Made by a program: the position numbers and the translations under genes. A model generated the notes under the pieces. The model made no database searches. It had not been told where the DNA came from and saw nothing but the letters and a program-made list of their open reading frames with translations. Source: Bryobacterales bacterium (lineage in GTDB: Bacteria > Cyanobacteriota > Vampirovibrionia > Obscuribacterales > Obscuribacteraceae). Taken from it: DNA of 16,364 nucleotides. The stretch spans positions 1 through 16,364 of the forward strand of contig CAJCHQ010000962.1 of the NCBI GenBank assembly GCA_903970295.1, given 5' to 3'. Below, piece by piece: positions 6,920 to 14,523 of this stretch (its first letter is position 1; each line of letters starts with the position of its first letter).

Positions 6920-7978
6920 CTATTCCCAACTGAATTTGTAGATTGTCGTCTGCTTATAAGTCTGCCCGGGGCGCAGGATGGCGTCCGGAAAGTGACTGTG
7001 GTGGACCGAATCTGGGAATTTTTGCGCTTCTAGACAGACGGCGCCATATTGATTGTATGCACCGCCGATACCGCTAATGGTGCCATCTAGATGGTTGCTG
7101 GTGTACAGTTGCACGCCGGGTTGATCCGTGAGCATATGCATGTTTCGCCCGGATGATGCGTCTCTGACGTGCGCTGCTTCGATTACTTTTTCAGCGGGAT
7201 TTTCCATAACATAATTGAGGTCGTAGCCAAGACTGAGTTGATTGATGTCGCGTTTGATCTGCTTGGGCTCGGTGAAATCGAATGGTGTGTCTTTGACCTC
7301 GGCGATTTCTCCTGTGGGAATGTAGCCCTTGGCCGGAAGATATGATTTCGCATGAATCTGTAAAAAGTGATCGAGGATCGTTTCGGTCGAGGCACCACTG
7401 AGATTGAAGTAAGAGTGGTTGGTCAAATTGACCGGAGTAGCCTGGTCTGTGGTGGCCGCATAAGTCAATTTCAGTTCGTTGTCGGGTGTTAGTGTATATG
7501 CGACTGTGGCGGTCAAATTGCCTGGATAGCCCTCTTCCATATCAGGACTCGAGTAAGTGAATTGGACCGAGGCAACTTCCGGGTCGGTAGCCGGTTTGGC
7601 ATGCCAGTGACGCTTGCTGAAGCCGCGGTTGCCGCCATGCAATGTATGGTCGGCGCTGTTCGCGTTGAGTTCGTAATTGCGACCGTCCAGGCTGAACTTC
7701 GCGAAGGCGATACGGTTGGCATAACGGCCGATGGTGGCACCGAAATATGGTTTATTTGTTTCGTACGGCTTGAGCGAGTCAAATCCGAGAACGACATTCG
7801 CAGCTTTACCTAGTCGATCGGGCACCCACAATTCGGTGAGGATCGCACCATAAGTAATGACTTTAGCGACCACACCATTTTCATTCGTCAGTGTGTAAAT
7901 GTCGACGCTATGCCCTTCTGTGTCCTGTCCGAAAGATGCTTTGGACAGGCGCTTTGTAATTTCGGTCGTAATTCCCAC
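6920..7978 (-). CDS. galM: Aldose 1-epimerase (mutarotase)
   Basis: GalM interconverts the alpha and beta anomers of galactose, glucose and related aldoses, feeding sugars into the Leloir pathway in the cytoplasm. The protein shows the family landmarks in order: TYGAILTELWVPD (42-54), GATIGRYANRIA (80-91) with the substrate arginine, HTLHGG (111-116), catalytic His in TNHSYFNLSG (H188), the Asp in GYDLNY (D253), and the catalytic base Glu in VCLEAQKFPDS (E317). The frame is open up to 8206, but that would overlap the divergent LysM gene and add a Cys/Asn-rich tail foreign to GalM. I chose the GTG at 7978, preceded by GAGGAA (7987-7982) at a short spacing of 3-4 bases, giving 352 residues, the usual family size. 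No other galactose gene is adjacent. Confidence 0.93.
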   Translation of the reverse strand: MGITTEITKRLSKASFGQDTEGHSVDIYTLTNENGVVAKVITYGAILTELWVPDRLGKAANVVLGFDSLKPYETNKPYFGATIGRYANRIAFAKFSLDGRNYELNANSADHTLHGGNRGFSKRHWHAKPATDPEVASVQFTYSSPDMEEGYPGNLTATVAYTLTPDNELKLTYAATTDQATPVNLTNHSYFNLSGASTETILDHFLQIHAKSYLPAKGYIPTGEIAEVKDTPFDFTEPKQIKRDINQLSLGYDLNYVMENPAEKVIEAAHVRDASSGRNMHMLTDQPGVQLYTSNHLDGTISGIGGAYNQYGAVCLEAQKFPDSVHHSHFPDAILRPGQTYKQTTIYKFSWE

Positions 7979-8184
7979 TCTTTCCTCGCTGTTTTGGCTG
8001 GCAATCCCAGATATTTTTTCAGCAAAATTGCTTTTATTGTGCTTTTTGTCACAAATAGGACACAAATTTGTCGCATTATGGCAACTATCTGAATCCACAT
8101 TCTTGTAACGTTCCGGGATTGTGCCCCGATTGAATGCCGATCTGGCAATTGACAGTCCAGAACTCAAATAACTTACCAAAAAAC
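7979..8184. promoter_or_regulatory. Divergent control region of galM and the LysM gene
   Basis: Two direct copies of CACAAAT (8050-8056 and 8061-8067) are 11 bp apart, one helical turn, and AGCAA/TTGCT form a short inverted repeat at about 8021-8032. These could be regulator contact sites. A TTGACA at 8149-8154 on the plus strand could be the -35 box of the LysM gene, but I see no good -10 box at the right spacing. The region is only about 200 bases and must hold both promoters. Confidence 0.35.
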
Positions 8185-9951
8185 ATGGCTCAAACACCTG
8201 AAACATTTGAACGCAAGCAGCCTATTGCCCACCCGGGCACGACTGCGACCGGGCTGGATGATGCGCGCCAGGCGCTCGTCACGCCGGGCGAAGCGAAATT
8301 GCAAACTGCCTCGGGCGTGCCGCCTCATCTCGACCTAGCTCACCACAATTTGTACCCCCAAAGCAGACGCCAGCATGGACTTGTCTCCCAAAATGGTGCG
8401 AGTGGTGCGGGGCAGGAGGGAAGCGCTGCTATCAAAGGTGATGGTTCGGCCCAGACGCATCACGTAGCGCAAGGCGAAACGCTGACCGAAATCGCCACCA
8501 AGCAACTGGGACCGCACGCCAGCAAACACGACATTCAGACGCAGATCGAAGCGATCGTTAAAGCTAATCCAGGCGTAATCGCCAATCGGGACAAGATTTT
8601 CGCCAACTCCGATATAAAATTGCCGAAGTTCGAGCTGCAAGGACATGCATCAACTGGCACTGGCGAGCCACACGTTGGTGCTGGTCAGCGGACCGCTCGC
8701 CAGCCAGGCGCAGGTTCCGAGGCCCAGACGGTGGGCAGCAATCGGCAACCAGCCCGTGATCAACACTCTCCTCGGGGAGACCAAGGGCAAGCACAGTCAG
8801 GCGATCAGGCGACAGAAATGCAGCCGCAGCCGGCGCCTTCCGACATAGCTACCGAGAAGCGGAAATTGCTTGCCGACCTCGACGATCCGGCCAAGAATAA
8901 AGGTATGTCGCCAGATCAGGTCGAGCAGGTGAAAGCAGACATGACTGCTTTTGAAGCGCGCGCCCAAGCGACCGGTAATATGGACAAAGATGTGGCTCAG
9001 ACTTACCAGCAGATGTCGCGGTTGCTCGACGCCGACCCAGCCAAATCCAAGGTTAGTGACCCCAAACTCTTGTCCCGCCTCGTCCAACAAATTGCTCATC
9101 AGGCTGCCGATCCGCGCATCGATCAGGGCAACCACAAAACATGCAATGTCACCTCAATTGGCGAAGTAACTTTTACCAAACATCCGGGGGAAGCCGCGGA
9201 GGCGATTGCCACTACAGCTCTTACCGGTCACTTTCGTAATCCGGCAGACGGACGAGTCAGCGTGATTCCGGAAGGCAGTTTGCAGCCGGGGCGAGAAGAG
9301 AATCGTGATCTGCCCGGCGATAATCAACGCAGCTACGCGACTCAGTTACTCAATCTTGCTTTAGTTAATGATCAAACCCAGCGGCGGCAACCGCCGGAAT
9401 ATTACTCACAAGAGCAGCCAGAACGCGGCAATCAAAATCAAACCGATACGGGCGAGCGCCTGCGCTATGCCGATGGGACTGAAGTCAAAAAGAACCAGAA
9501 CATTTTGGTTGTAGATAGCAATGGTCAACACCGCGAGATCGTCGAAAGACCAGCTCGTAGTCCTAATCTCTCTTGCTCGGAGATCGAACAGATCGGCGAG
9601 CGACTAAAGGATGGCAAGCAAATCGTTATTTCCAATCGAGAGGCGGCAGGCGCTGATGCGGCCGAAGCCCAGCCCCGCAATGCCGCAGAATTGCAGGCCG
9701 TGCTCGCGAGCAAGAAAGCCAGTGGAAGCTTGCCGGCGATTATCCTGGTTGATGCAAATAACCCGGAGTTCGGTGCCGCTGGCAAATCGACGAATGGCCC
9801 CAATTGGCATGTGCTGAGCATCACCAACTATGATCCTCAGACGGGTGACGTGACTATGGCCAACCAATGGGGCAAGAACAGTCACAACATGCATGTCAGC
9901 GTCCAAAGATTGAGCGAAATGATGAAACCAAACACAGCCAATCAGTCATAA
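8185..9951 (+). CDS. LysM-domain protein with papain-like cysteine peptidase signature
   Basis: A 588-residue protein starting at the ATG at 8185; an ATG at 8134 would add 17 residues, and neither has a good Shine-Dalgarno sequence. Residues about 91-147 form a LysM domain (THHVAQGETLTEIATKQL through SDIKLP), which normally binds glycan such as peptidoglycan. A Gln/Gly/Pro-rich disordered linker follows (150-220), then a helical stretch (220-305). From 313 the sequence shows DQGNHKTC with Gln314 exactly six residues before Cys320, as in papain (Q19, C25). His542 lies in NWHVLSITNYD, and Asn560 starts NQWG, like papain's NSWG. Between Cys and His are 222 residues, far more than in papain, with a polar Gln/Arg-rich insert near 395-430. 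No signal peptide is seen. It could be a secreted peptidase or amidase, an effector, or a self-processing protein; the papain-fold call rests on motif spacing alone. Confidence 0.7.
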   Translation: MAQTPETFERKQPIAHPGTTATGLDDARQALVTPGEAKLQTASGVPPHLDLAHHNLYPQSRRQHGLVSQNGASGAGQEGSAAIKGDGSAQTHHVAQGETLTEIATKQLGPHASKHDIQTQIEAIVKANPGVIANRDKIFANSDIKLPKFELQGHASTGTGEPHVGAGQRTARQPGAGSEAQTVGSNRQPARDQHSPRGDQGQAQSGDQATEMQPQPAPSDIATEKRKLLADLDDPAKNKGMSPDQVEQVKADMTAFEARAQATGNMDKDVAQTYQQMSRLLDADPAKSKVSDPKLLSRLVQQIAHQAADPRIDQGNHKTCNVTSIGEVTFTKHPGEAAEAIATTALTGHFRNPADGRVSVIPEGSLQPGREENRDLPGDNQRSYATQLLNLALVNDQTQRRQPPEYYSQEQPERGNQNQTDTGERLRYADGTEVKKNQNILVVDSNGQHREIVERPARSPNLSCSEIEQIGERLKDGKQIVISNREAAGADAAEAQPRNAAELQAVLASKKASGSLPAIILVDANNPEFGAAGKSTNGPNWHVLSITNYDPQTGDVTMANQWGKNSHNMHVSVQRLSEMMKPNTANQS

Positions 9952-9968
9952 TTGGGTCGGAACTAATC

Positions 9969-10013
9969 GGGACTGAATAGATTGGGACTGAATAGATTGG
10001 GACTGAATAAAAT
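9969..10013. repeat. 15-bp tandem repeat, three units
   Basis: The unit GGGACTGAATAGATT occurs at 9969-9983 and 9984-9998, and as GGGACTGAATAAAAT at 9999-10013. A decayed partial unit (GGAACTAATC) lies just before. It sits between the stop of the LysM-papain gene and the start of the 202-aa gene. The unit length is a multiple of three. Confidence 0.85.
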
Positions 10014-10054
10014 CATCAAAATGCTTTGGTCTGAATATTTGAGCTGAAGAATTT

Positions 10055-10663
10055 ATGCAACAGCAGTTGATTGTGCGCGATCAAGGTCCTATCGCAGAAC
10101 TCAGTGTCCCCTCAAGCTGGGTGATGCATACAGAGGAGTTCCGCAGTTACGGTCAGCGGTCTTTGGTACAGTTGCTTCCGCTCAGGCAATCAGACCAGCT
10201 AGACTGGAATACTACTATTTCAGTTTTTTATCGAGGATTTCCAGTCAGCGAAGCCGGCGCTGCTCGTTTCCATCAGCTGCTCAAACAGATTTTGCCGAAT
10301 CAGGCTCCTAAATTTGTCTTCGGAGATACACTTAAAGATCTGGCAGAAATTCTTGGTGATACTACTGTTGGTGACAATCAGTATACTAATCCACCTCGAC
10401 CAGGCTCAGACATGCTGCCTCTGTTTTTTCTTCAGACAGCGCAGATTGCTGATTTGAACGGACGCATCATCCTCTCAATTGAAGGCTATTTCACCAAAGA
10501 AAATGGTGATCCGTTGCGGTATTTCTCAGGTATTTTCATTGACACCGATGGCAGCGGTGCGATCATTCATGAAGTCTTTTTGCAAGCGAAGTCGAAGGAC
10601 GAGATGATGATGCAGAAATCCGTTTATCGTAATGCTCTGAAGTCCATCAAATGGGCCAGCTGA
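10055..10663 (+). CDS. Unknown protein, 202 residues
   Basis: I do not recognise this protein. It has no signal peptide, membrane helix or cysteine, and looks like a soluble alpha/beta protein. Near the start is ELSVPSSWVMHTEEF; the P-x-x-W followed by alternating strands, and the end with paired strands (FSGIFIDTDGSGAIIHEVFLQA) and a final helix (SVYRNALKSIKW), faintly recall the PsbP/Mog1/DcrB-like fold. That is a weak guess. Codon use is like the neighbours and the frame is uninterrupted, so the gene is probably real. It follows the LysM-papain gene by 103 bases and precedes the 80-aa gene by 95, both gaps carrying 15-bp tandem repeats. A partner of the LysM-papain protein, such as an inhibitor or chaperone, is possible but only inferred from order. 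Confidence 0.7.
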   Translation: MQQQLIVRDQGPIAELSVPSSWVMHTEEFRSYGQRSLVQLLPLRQSDQLDWNTTISVFYRGFPVSEAGAARFHQLLKQILPNQAPKFVFGDTLKDLAEILGDTTVGDNQYTNPPRPGSDMLPLFFLQTAQIADLNGRIILSIEGYFTKENGDPLRYFSGIFIDTDGSGAIIHEVFLQAKSKDEMMMQKSVYRNALKSIKWAS

Positions 10664-10684
10664 GGTTCATCAAATGATGTTATC

Positions 10685-10722
10685 TGAAATGAAGCTATTT
10701 GAAATGAAGCTATTTGAAATGA
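10685..10722. repeat. 15-bp tandem repeat, two and a half units
   Basis: TGAAATGAAGCTATT is repeated exactly at 10685-10699 and 10700-10714, followed by TGAAATGA (10715-10722). It lies between the 202-aa and 80-aa genes. The unit length matches that of the repeat before the 202-aa gene, but the sequence differs. Each copy puts a TGA in frame with the preceding gene. Confidence 0.85.
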
Positions 10723-10758
10723 GACATCCGAATTAGTGCTTATCAGGTACCTTTACCC

Positions 10759-11001
10759 ATGTCAGAAAAAAATCTGACTCTTCCACGCGCGTTGATCGAT
10801 GACCCCCCTTCAAAAAAGTGCTTGGCTCCTACTAATCCAAATAACTGTAAAGCTAAATATAAAGATTTCCTTAAGCCTGAGACGCCCTACTATCAGGCGT
10901 TTCGAGAGCCTCTGATCCCCAAAAGCCTCATGTTACAAAACTTTATGAAGCGTGGGATGTTCGCCGTGCGTGAAGGTAAGCCGAGGGTGGCAGCTGATTA
11001 A
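10759..11001 (+). CDS. Small unknown protein, 80 residues
   Basis: Not recognised. It is polar and proline- and lysine-rich, with two cysteines (KKCLAPTNPNNCKAKY) and no membrane helix or signal peptide. AGGT about 10 bases before the ATG is a weak ribosome site. The stop codon is one base before the ATG of the MFS permease, the arrangement seen in translational coupling, which argues that it is translated. It could also be an upstream open frame with only a regulatory role, or an accident. Confidence 0.45.
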   Translation: MSEKNLTLPRALIDDPPSKKCLAPTNPNNCKAKYKDFLKPETPYYQAFREPLIPKSLMLQNFMKRGMFAVREGKPRVAAD

Positions 11002-11002
11002 A

Positions 11003-12283
11003 ATGTTAGAAAAACTCAGCGCCCGCTTAGCCGTTTCATGCGTTTTTCTGATCAACGGAGCGGTGATGGGCTCGTGGATCGCACGTTTGCCCGCATTTCA
11101 GGACCGGTTCCAGCTTGGTCCGGGTCTTCTCAGTACGGCGCTGCTTTGTTGCGCCCTGGGCGCTATTTCAGGAATGCCTATGGCCGGAAATTGGTGCAAA
11201 AAGTTCGGTAGCCGTCCGTTGATCTTGGTGACAACTTTTGGTCTTTGTCTCGCCCTGCCGTTTCTGTCCATTGCGCCGACATTCACTGGTTTTGCAGCAG
11301 TACTATTTCTCCTCGGACTTTTTAGTGGCGTCATGGACATCAATATGAATGCGCATGCAGTGCTAGTCGAGCGCTTATACGGTCGGCCGATCATGTCGTC
11401 ATTTCACGGGTTTTTCAGTGGTGGCGCCATGTTGGGTGGCTTCGTCGGGAGTCTTGCAGCAAAGCTTTCTTGGACTCCGGAAATACATTTGTCGATCGTC
11501 GCGGCGGTTCTCTTCGCCGCGGCTCTATGTTTGAGGTCTTCTCTTTTACCGGCTTCCATGGACAAGCACGAATCGCACGACTCTGAAAAAGTCAGTCTTT
11601 TCGCCGAAGCAAATACGGCGCTGCCGAATAAGACGCCGTTGATGACGGCGCCGCCGAATACGACGCCGTCAGACTTTGAAAAAACTCCGATCCGCGCAAC
11701 CCGGCGCATCATTTTCGCCTTAAGCAGCATGGCCCTGTGCAGCTTTGTCATGGAAGGCGCTGTTGGTGACTGGAGCGCGGTTTATTTGCACAGTGTGCTC
11801 AAGACATCGGAGAGTTTTGCTGCGCTTGGTTTTGCTTGCTTCAACGTGGCCATGACGATCGGCCGATTCACTGGTGATTATGTGGTTTCACGGGTCGGAC
11901 CGGTGATGACGATCCGTTTTGGTGCACTGCTGGCGGTGCTCGGTTTGGGAGCAACTCTGATTTGCAATAGTGCGTATGCATCGCTAATTGGTTTCGCTGC
12001 CGTCGGGCTGGGGCTGGCGACGATTGTTCCTAATGTCTTTAGCGGTGCAGGTAATGCCAATGAACACGCCGGTCAAGGGATTGCTAGCGTGGCAATCGCC
12101 GGTTACGCTGGACTGCTGGTCGGACCTCCGCTGATTGGCTTTACTGCCGAAGCGATAAGCCTGCGTTTGGCGTTGTTTTTAGTTTGTTTGATGGGTTTAA
12201 TCGTGGTCGGGCTCGCTGGTAGTGCGCGTCAGGGGAAGGCTTTGGCGCCTGCCAAATCGCGAGTTGAGCCAGCTGCGTTTTAG
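11003..12283 (+). CDS. MFS permease, YbjJ/fucose-permease-like
   Basis: A 426-residue inner-membrane transporter of the major facilitator superfamily with about 12 hydrophobic helices. The N-terminal half shows FLINGAVMGSWIARLPAFQD (15-34), the loop NWCKKFGSRP (63-72), and GVMDINMNAHAVLVERLYGR (109-128) followed by SSFHGFFSGGAMLGG; these are hallmarks of the YbjJ-like branch whose substrates are mostly unknown. The central cytoplasmic loop (about 183-234) contains a 10-residue imperfect duplication, TALPNKTP / TAPPNTTP. The second half begins at RRIIFALSSMALCSFVMEGA. An upstream in-frame ATG at 10952 would overlap the 80-aa gene; I chose 11003 because the protein family starts here and the spacing suggests coupling. 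Substrate unknown; sugar or small-molecule efflux or uptake would both fit. Confidence 0.88.
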   Translation: MLEKLSARLAVSCVFLINGAVMGSWIARLPAFQDRFQLGPGLLSTALLCCALGAISGMPMAGNWCKKFGSRPLILVTTFGLCLALPFLSIAPTFTGFAAVLFLLGLFSGVMDINMNAHAVLVERLYGRPIMSSFHGFFSGGAMLGGFVGSLAAKLSWTPEIHLSIVAAVLFAAALCLRSSLLPASMDKHESHDSEKVSLFAEANTALPNKTPLMTAPPNTTPSDFEKTPIRATRRIIFALSSMALCSFVMEGAVGDWSAVYLHSVLKTSESFAALGFACFNVAMTIGRFTGDYVVSRVGPVMTIRFGALLAVLGLGATLICNSAYASLIGFAAVGLGLATIVPNVFSGAGNANEHAGQGIASVAIAGYAGLLVGPPLIGFTAEAISLRLALFLVCLMGLIVVGLAGSARQGKALAPAKSRVEPAAF

Positions 12284-12633
12284 GCTTTGTCGCCGATGGT
12301 TGCGGGCTTTCGTCGAACGACTCCACGCTGTCCGGCCGACGACTCCACGCTGTCCGGCCGACAACTCCACGCTGTCCGGCCGACAACTCTACGCTGTCCC
12401 CGGCAAAAGAGTGCGCTTCATTCCGCCACCAGACGGACACTTTTCCGCCGCCATATAAGGTGATAAACTCACATGCTCGGCATGGAAGTGTCTCAGCGGT
12501 GCTGAGCAATCTCCTCTGCGGCAGCTGATGCCGGAGTCTTAAAAAACAGCAATCCGGTGTCCGAACGAACTGAGCAGATATTTATATGTTCAAGCCTCAA
12601 CCAACTGTAATGATAGCGGGGTAGTCGAAGGGT
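12284..12633. other. Intergenic region before lpxA
   Basis: No gene is seen in these 350 bases. The left part carries the 22-bp tandem repeat. The right part has three short perfect hairpins in series: CATGC/GCATG (12472-12484), CTCAGC/GCTGAG (12492-12506) and CGGCA/TGCCG (12519-12533). The lpxA promoter must lie here, but I could not assign it. Confidence 0.5.
12314..12404. repeat. 22-bp GC-rich tandem repeat, four units
   Basis: The unit CGACGACTCCACGCTGTCCGGC is present at 12337-12358, with near copies at 12314-12336, 12359-12380 and 12381-12404 (changes at one or a few positions; the outer units are 23-24 bases). At each junction GGCCGAC can pair with GTC(C)GGCC of the next copy, so each unit can form an imperfect hairpin in RNA or single-stranded DNA. 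It lies 30 bases after the MFS permease stop. Confidence 0.9.
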
Positions 12634-13458
12634 ATGTCGACGTTAGTACATAAAACTGCCATTGTTCATGAAGGGGCGCAAATAGATGATTCTGCGGAGA
12701 TTGGTCCCTATTCGGTGATCGGTCCCAACGTCAAAATCGGCAGTGGCTCAAAGATCGGTGCACATGTTGTAATTGACGGACACACCACTATTGGTGCCAA
12801 TTGCAACTTCTCTCCTGGTGTATGTGTTGGCCTGGAGCCGCAAGATCTCGGTTACAAAGGCGAGCCAACAGGCGTTCAAATTGGAGACCGTGTGGTTTTG
12901 CGCGAATACGTCACGATCCATCGAGCGACCAAAACTGGTCTTACAATTATCGGCAATGATTCATTTCTCATGGCTAATGTACACATTGGGCATGACTGCA
13001 AGATCGGTAACGGCGTCATTTTCGCCAATGCCGTCACTCTGGCCGGGCACGTCCAGGTCGGCGACAATGTCGTCATGGGTGGGCTTTGCACAGTGCATCA
13101 GCATTGTCGATTGGGTCGTATGCTGATGGTGAGTGGCTTTTCGGCGACTAGGCAGGATATGCCGCCGTTTGCCATGGTCGACGGCAGACCGATGATTATT
13201 CGCGGTATCAACACTGTCGGGCTGCGCAGAAATAAAGTCAGCTTGGGCACGCGCACGGCGATTAAAGAAGCCTATCGGCTGATCTACAGAAGCGAATTAG
13301 GGCAAGCTGAGGCTTTAGAAAAAGTCCAGACAGAAATGGGCGGCATTCCTGAATTGAGTGAAATTGTCGAGTTCTTCCGCACATCTAAGCGCGGCGTCAT
13401 CGGTCGTAAGGCTCACAAAGAGGCCGATGGCAACGGCGCTAACGGCGGCGACGATTAG
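12634..13458 (+). CDS. lpxA: Acyl-[ACP]-UDP-N-acetylglucosamine O-acyltransferase
   Basis: LpxA performs the first step of lipid A synthesis, moving a 3-hydroxyacyl chain from ACP to the 3-OH of UDP-GlcNAc in the cytoplasm; it works as a trimer. The 274-residue length is close to the E. coli enzyme. Hexapeptide repeats of the left-handed beta helix fill residues about 1-190 (AEIGPYSVIGPNVKIGSG and so on). The catalytic His is H120 in NVHIGHDCKIGNG (H125 in E. coli). VHQHCRLG corresponds to the H160 region. The residue matching E. coli G173, which sets acyl length, is Gly in MVSGFSATRQDMPPF, suggesting a long chain near C14; this is inference by alignment by eye. A helical C-terminal domain follows. 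lpxC, lpxD and fabZ are not adjacent; lpxB lies 1 kb further on. Confidence 0.96.
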   Translation: MSTLVHKTAIVHEGAQIDDSAEIGPYSVIGPNVKIGSGSKIGAHVVIDGHTTIGANCNFSPGVCVGLEPQDLGYKGEPTGVQIGDRVVLREYVTIHRATKTGLTIIGNDSFLMANVHIGHDCKIGNGVIFANAVTLAGHVQVGDNVVMGGLCTVHQHCRLGRMLMVSGFSATRQDMPPFAMVDGRPMIIRGINTVGLRRNKVSLGTRTAIKEAYRLIYRSELGQAEALEKVQTEMGGIPELSEIVEFFRTSKRGVIGRKAHKEADGNGANGGDD

Positions 13459-13466
13459 TCCCGCTG

Positions 13467-13487
13467 CATAGCACATAGCACATAGCG
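13467..13487. repeat. 7-bp tandem repeat, three units
   Basis: CATAGCA, CATAGCA and CATAGCG follow each other directly just after the lpxA stop and before the terminator. Small size; no function suggested. Confidence 0.7.
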
Positions 13488-13507
13488 ACACGCGTACTAA
13501 AGCAAAA

Positions 13508-13541
13508 GCAAAAGACCTCCGCGAAAGCGAGGGTCTTTTGC
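13508..13541. terminator. Strong bidirectional Rho-independent terminator
   Basis: Two 15-base arms (GCAAAAGACCTCCGC and GCGAGGGTCTTTTGC) pair fully except for one C-A mismatch beside one G-T pair, and enclose a GAAA tetraloop. TTTT ends the stem on the plus strand, and TTTTGCTTTTGC follows on the minus strand. It lies between the convergent lpxA and hydroxylase genes and should stop both. Confidence 0.88.
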
Positions 13542-13565
13542 AGTTTCACTTCGACCGTGAGGTCG

Positions 13566-14153
13566 TTATCTGACGCCAGCCAGCTCTTTCGTTTGTGGTT
13601 GAGGGTGTCTTACGCTTTCCATCCATGCCAGGTCGGCGGGAGTTGCTTTGACATTCGTGCCGAAAACATAGTCAGCAAGAGGAAAGACAACGTTGAAATT
13701 CTTCTGTGGATAACGGTGATGCAAGCAATGATGGCGGGCGAGAAAGTTGTAAGCCGGCCAGGTGCTGAATGAGCGTTGCTCTGGCTTGTGCATTTCCAGA
13801 TGAACTTTGTTCCATATCCAGTGGTGCAGTGTCACCGTCAAAAGGAAAATAACGGCTCCCTGCCAGGAAAATATGGCAAACACGGCTGCCACCGGTAGAC
13901 CCTTGATCCAGCCGTGGTGAACATTCATGCGTATTTCCTTATCTTCGCCCGGTGCTACCGGCTCGTCGATAAATATGTCCGAGTAATGCTTATGGTGTAC
14001 GATTGCGTGCGCTTCGAATATACGCTTGAAGGTTTTGGTGCGCGCACTGAGGTAGTTTTTCCGGTGCATCAATCGGCTATGAACTTGATGCTCGATAAAC
14101 GACATGACAACGCATGACAGAACGAACCAGCCAAACATCTGCAAAATAAACAT
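13566..14153 (-). CDS. Fatty acid hydroxylase superfamily membrane protein
   Basis: A 195-residue integral membrane protein with the histidine clusters of di-iron membrane hydroxylases and desaturases: HQVHSRLMHR (22-31), HAIVHHKH (49-56), HLEMH (118-122) and HHCLHHRYPQKNF (141-153). Hydrophobic segments lie at about 5-20, 85-97 and 98-115. The family inserts oxygen into lipid chains, sterols or carotenoids using O2. The ATG at 14153 has a good AAGGAG at 5-base spacing. It lies opposite in direction between lpxA and lpxB, so hydroxylation of a lipid A acyl chain or of another envelope lipid is an attractive but unproven role. The size is on the small side for the family but includes all His clusters. 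Confidence 0.85.
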   Translation of the reverse strand: MFILQMFGWFVLSCVVMSFIEHQVHSRLMHRKNYLSARTKTFKRIFEAHAIVHHKHYSDIFIDEPVAPGEDKEIRMNVHHGWIKGLPVAAVFAIFSWQGAVIFLLTVTLHHWIWNKVHLEMHKPEQRSFSTWPAYNFLARHHCLHHRYPQKNFNVVFPLADYVFGTNVKATPADLAWMESVRHPQPQTKELAGVR

Positions 14154-14523
14154 TCAATCTCCTTGGACTCCGGCGTGGATGCGATCATTCGATTCGAAAT
14201 TACTCGCGATAACTTGGTTTATGACAAAGCAATCGGCGGTATTAGTTCGCTATCATTTTGGGTTTGTGAAATTTCGCACATTCTTTCCAACACTGTCGAA
14301 CCGATTGCTATGACCTTGATTGGCGCTAGGGCGCAGTGTCACCCGACTCTCCATATTGAAAACCGCGATTGTAGCATGACGCCTTGGCACTGTTCGTTAA
14401 TGATCGTTGCGCCTTAAAGTTGGGGAGAGTCCCTGTCGGACTGAAAAGCTGCGACAAATTTGAGACTAATAGATATCTACTTGGTAACATTTATCAGACC
14501 ACTGAACGAGAGAATCGCAGCCG
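14154..14523. other. Divergent intergenic region between hydroxylase and lpxB
   Basis: About 370 bases without a credible gene; an 84-residue plus-strand frame (14163-14417) has no recognisable features. The region contains the hydroxylase promoter and must contain one for lpxB. TTGAGA at 14460-14465, with GGTAAC 17 bases later, is a poor candidate for the latter. Confidence 0.5.
14199..14227 (-). promoter_or_regulatory. Probable promoter of the hydroxylase gene
   Basis: On the minus strand TTGTCA (14227-14222) is followed after 17 bases by AGTAAT (14204-14199), matching the -35 box at five of six and the -10 box at four of six positions. It gives a leader of about 40 bases ending with AAGGAG before the ATG. 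Confidence 0.4.

Noticed and set aside
8134..8184. Earlier ATG for the LysM-papain gene
   Set aside because: It adds 17 residues without similarity to a domain or signal peptide and has no ribosome site; it cannot be fully excluded.
7979..8206. Longer GalM start at 8206 (428 residues)
   Set aside because: It would overlap the divergent LysM gene, and the extra 76 residues are unlike GalM; the GTG at 7978 has a ribosome site and gives the family length.
12314..12404. CRISPR array
   Set aside because: The units are contiguous with no unique spacers, and no cas gene is present.
12141..12509. Minus-strand 122-residue frame over the 22-bp repeats
   Set aside because: It is antisense to the permease end and the repeats, with low-complexity translation; judged a shadow frame.
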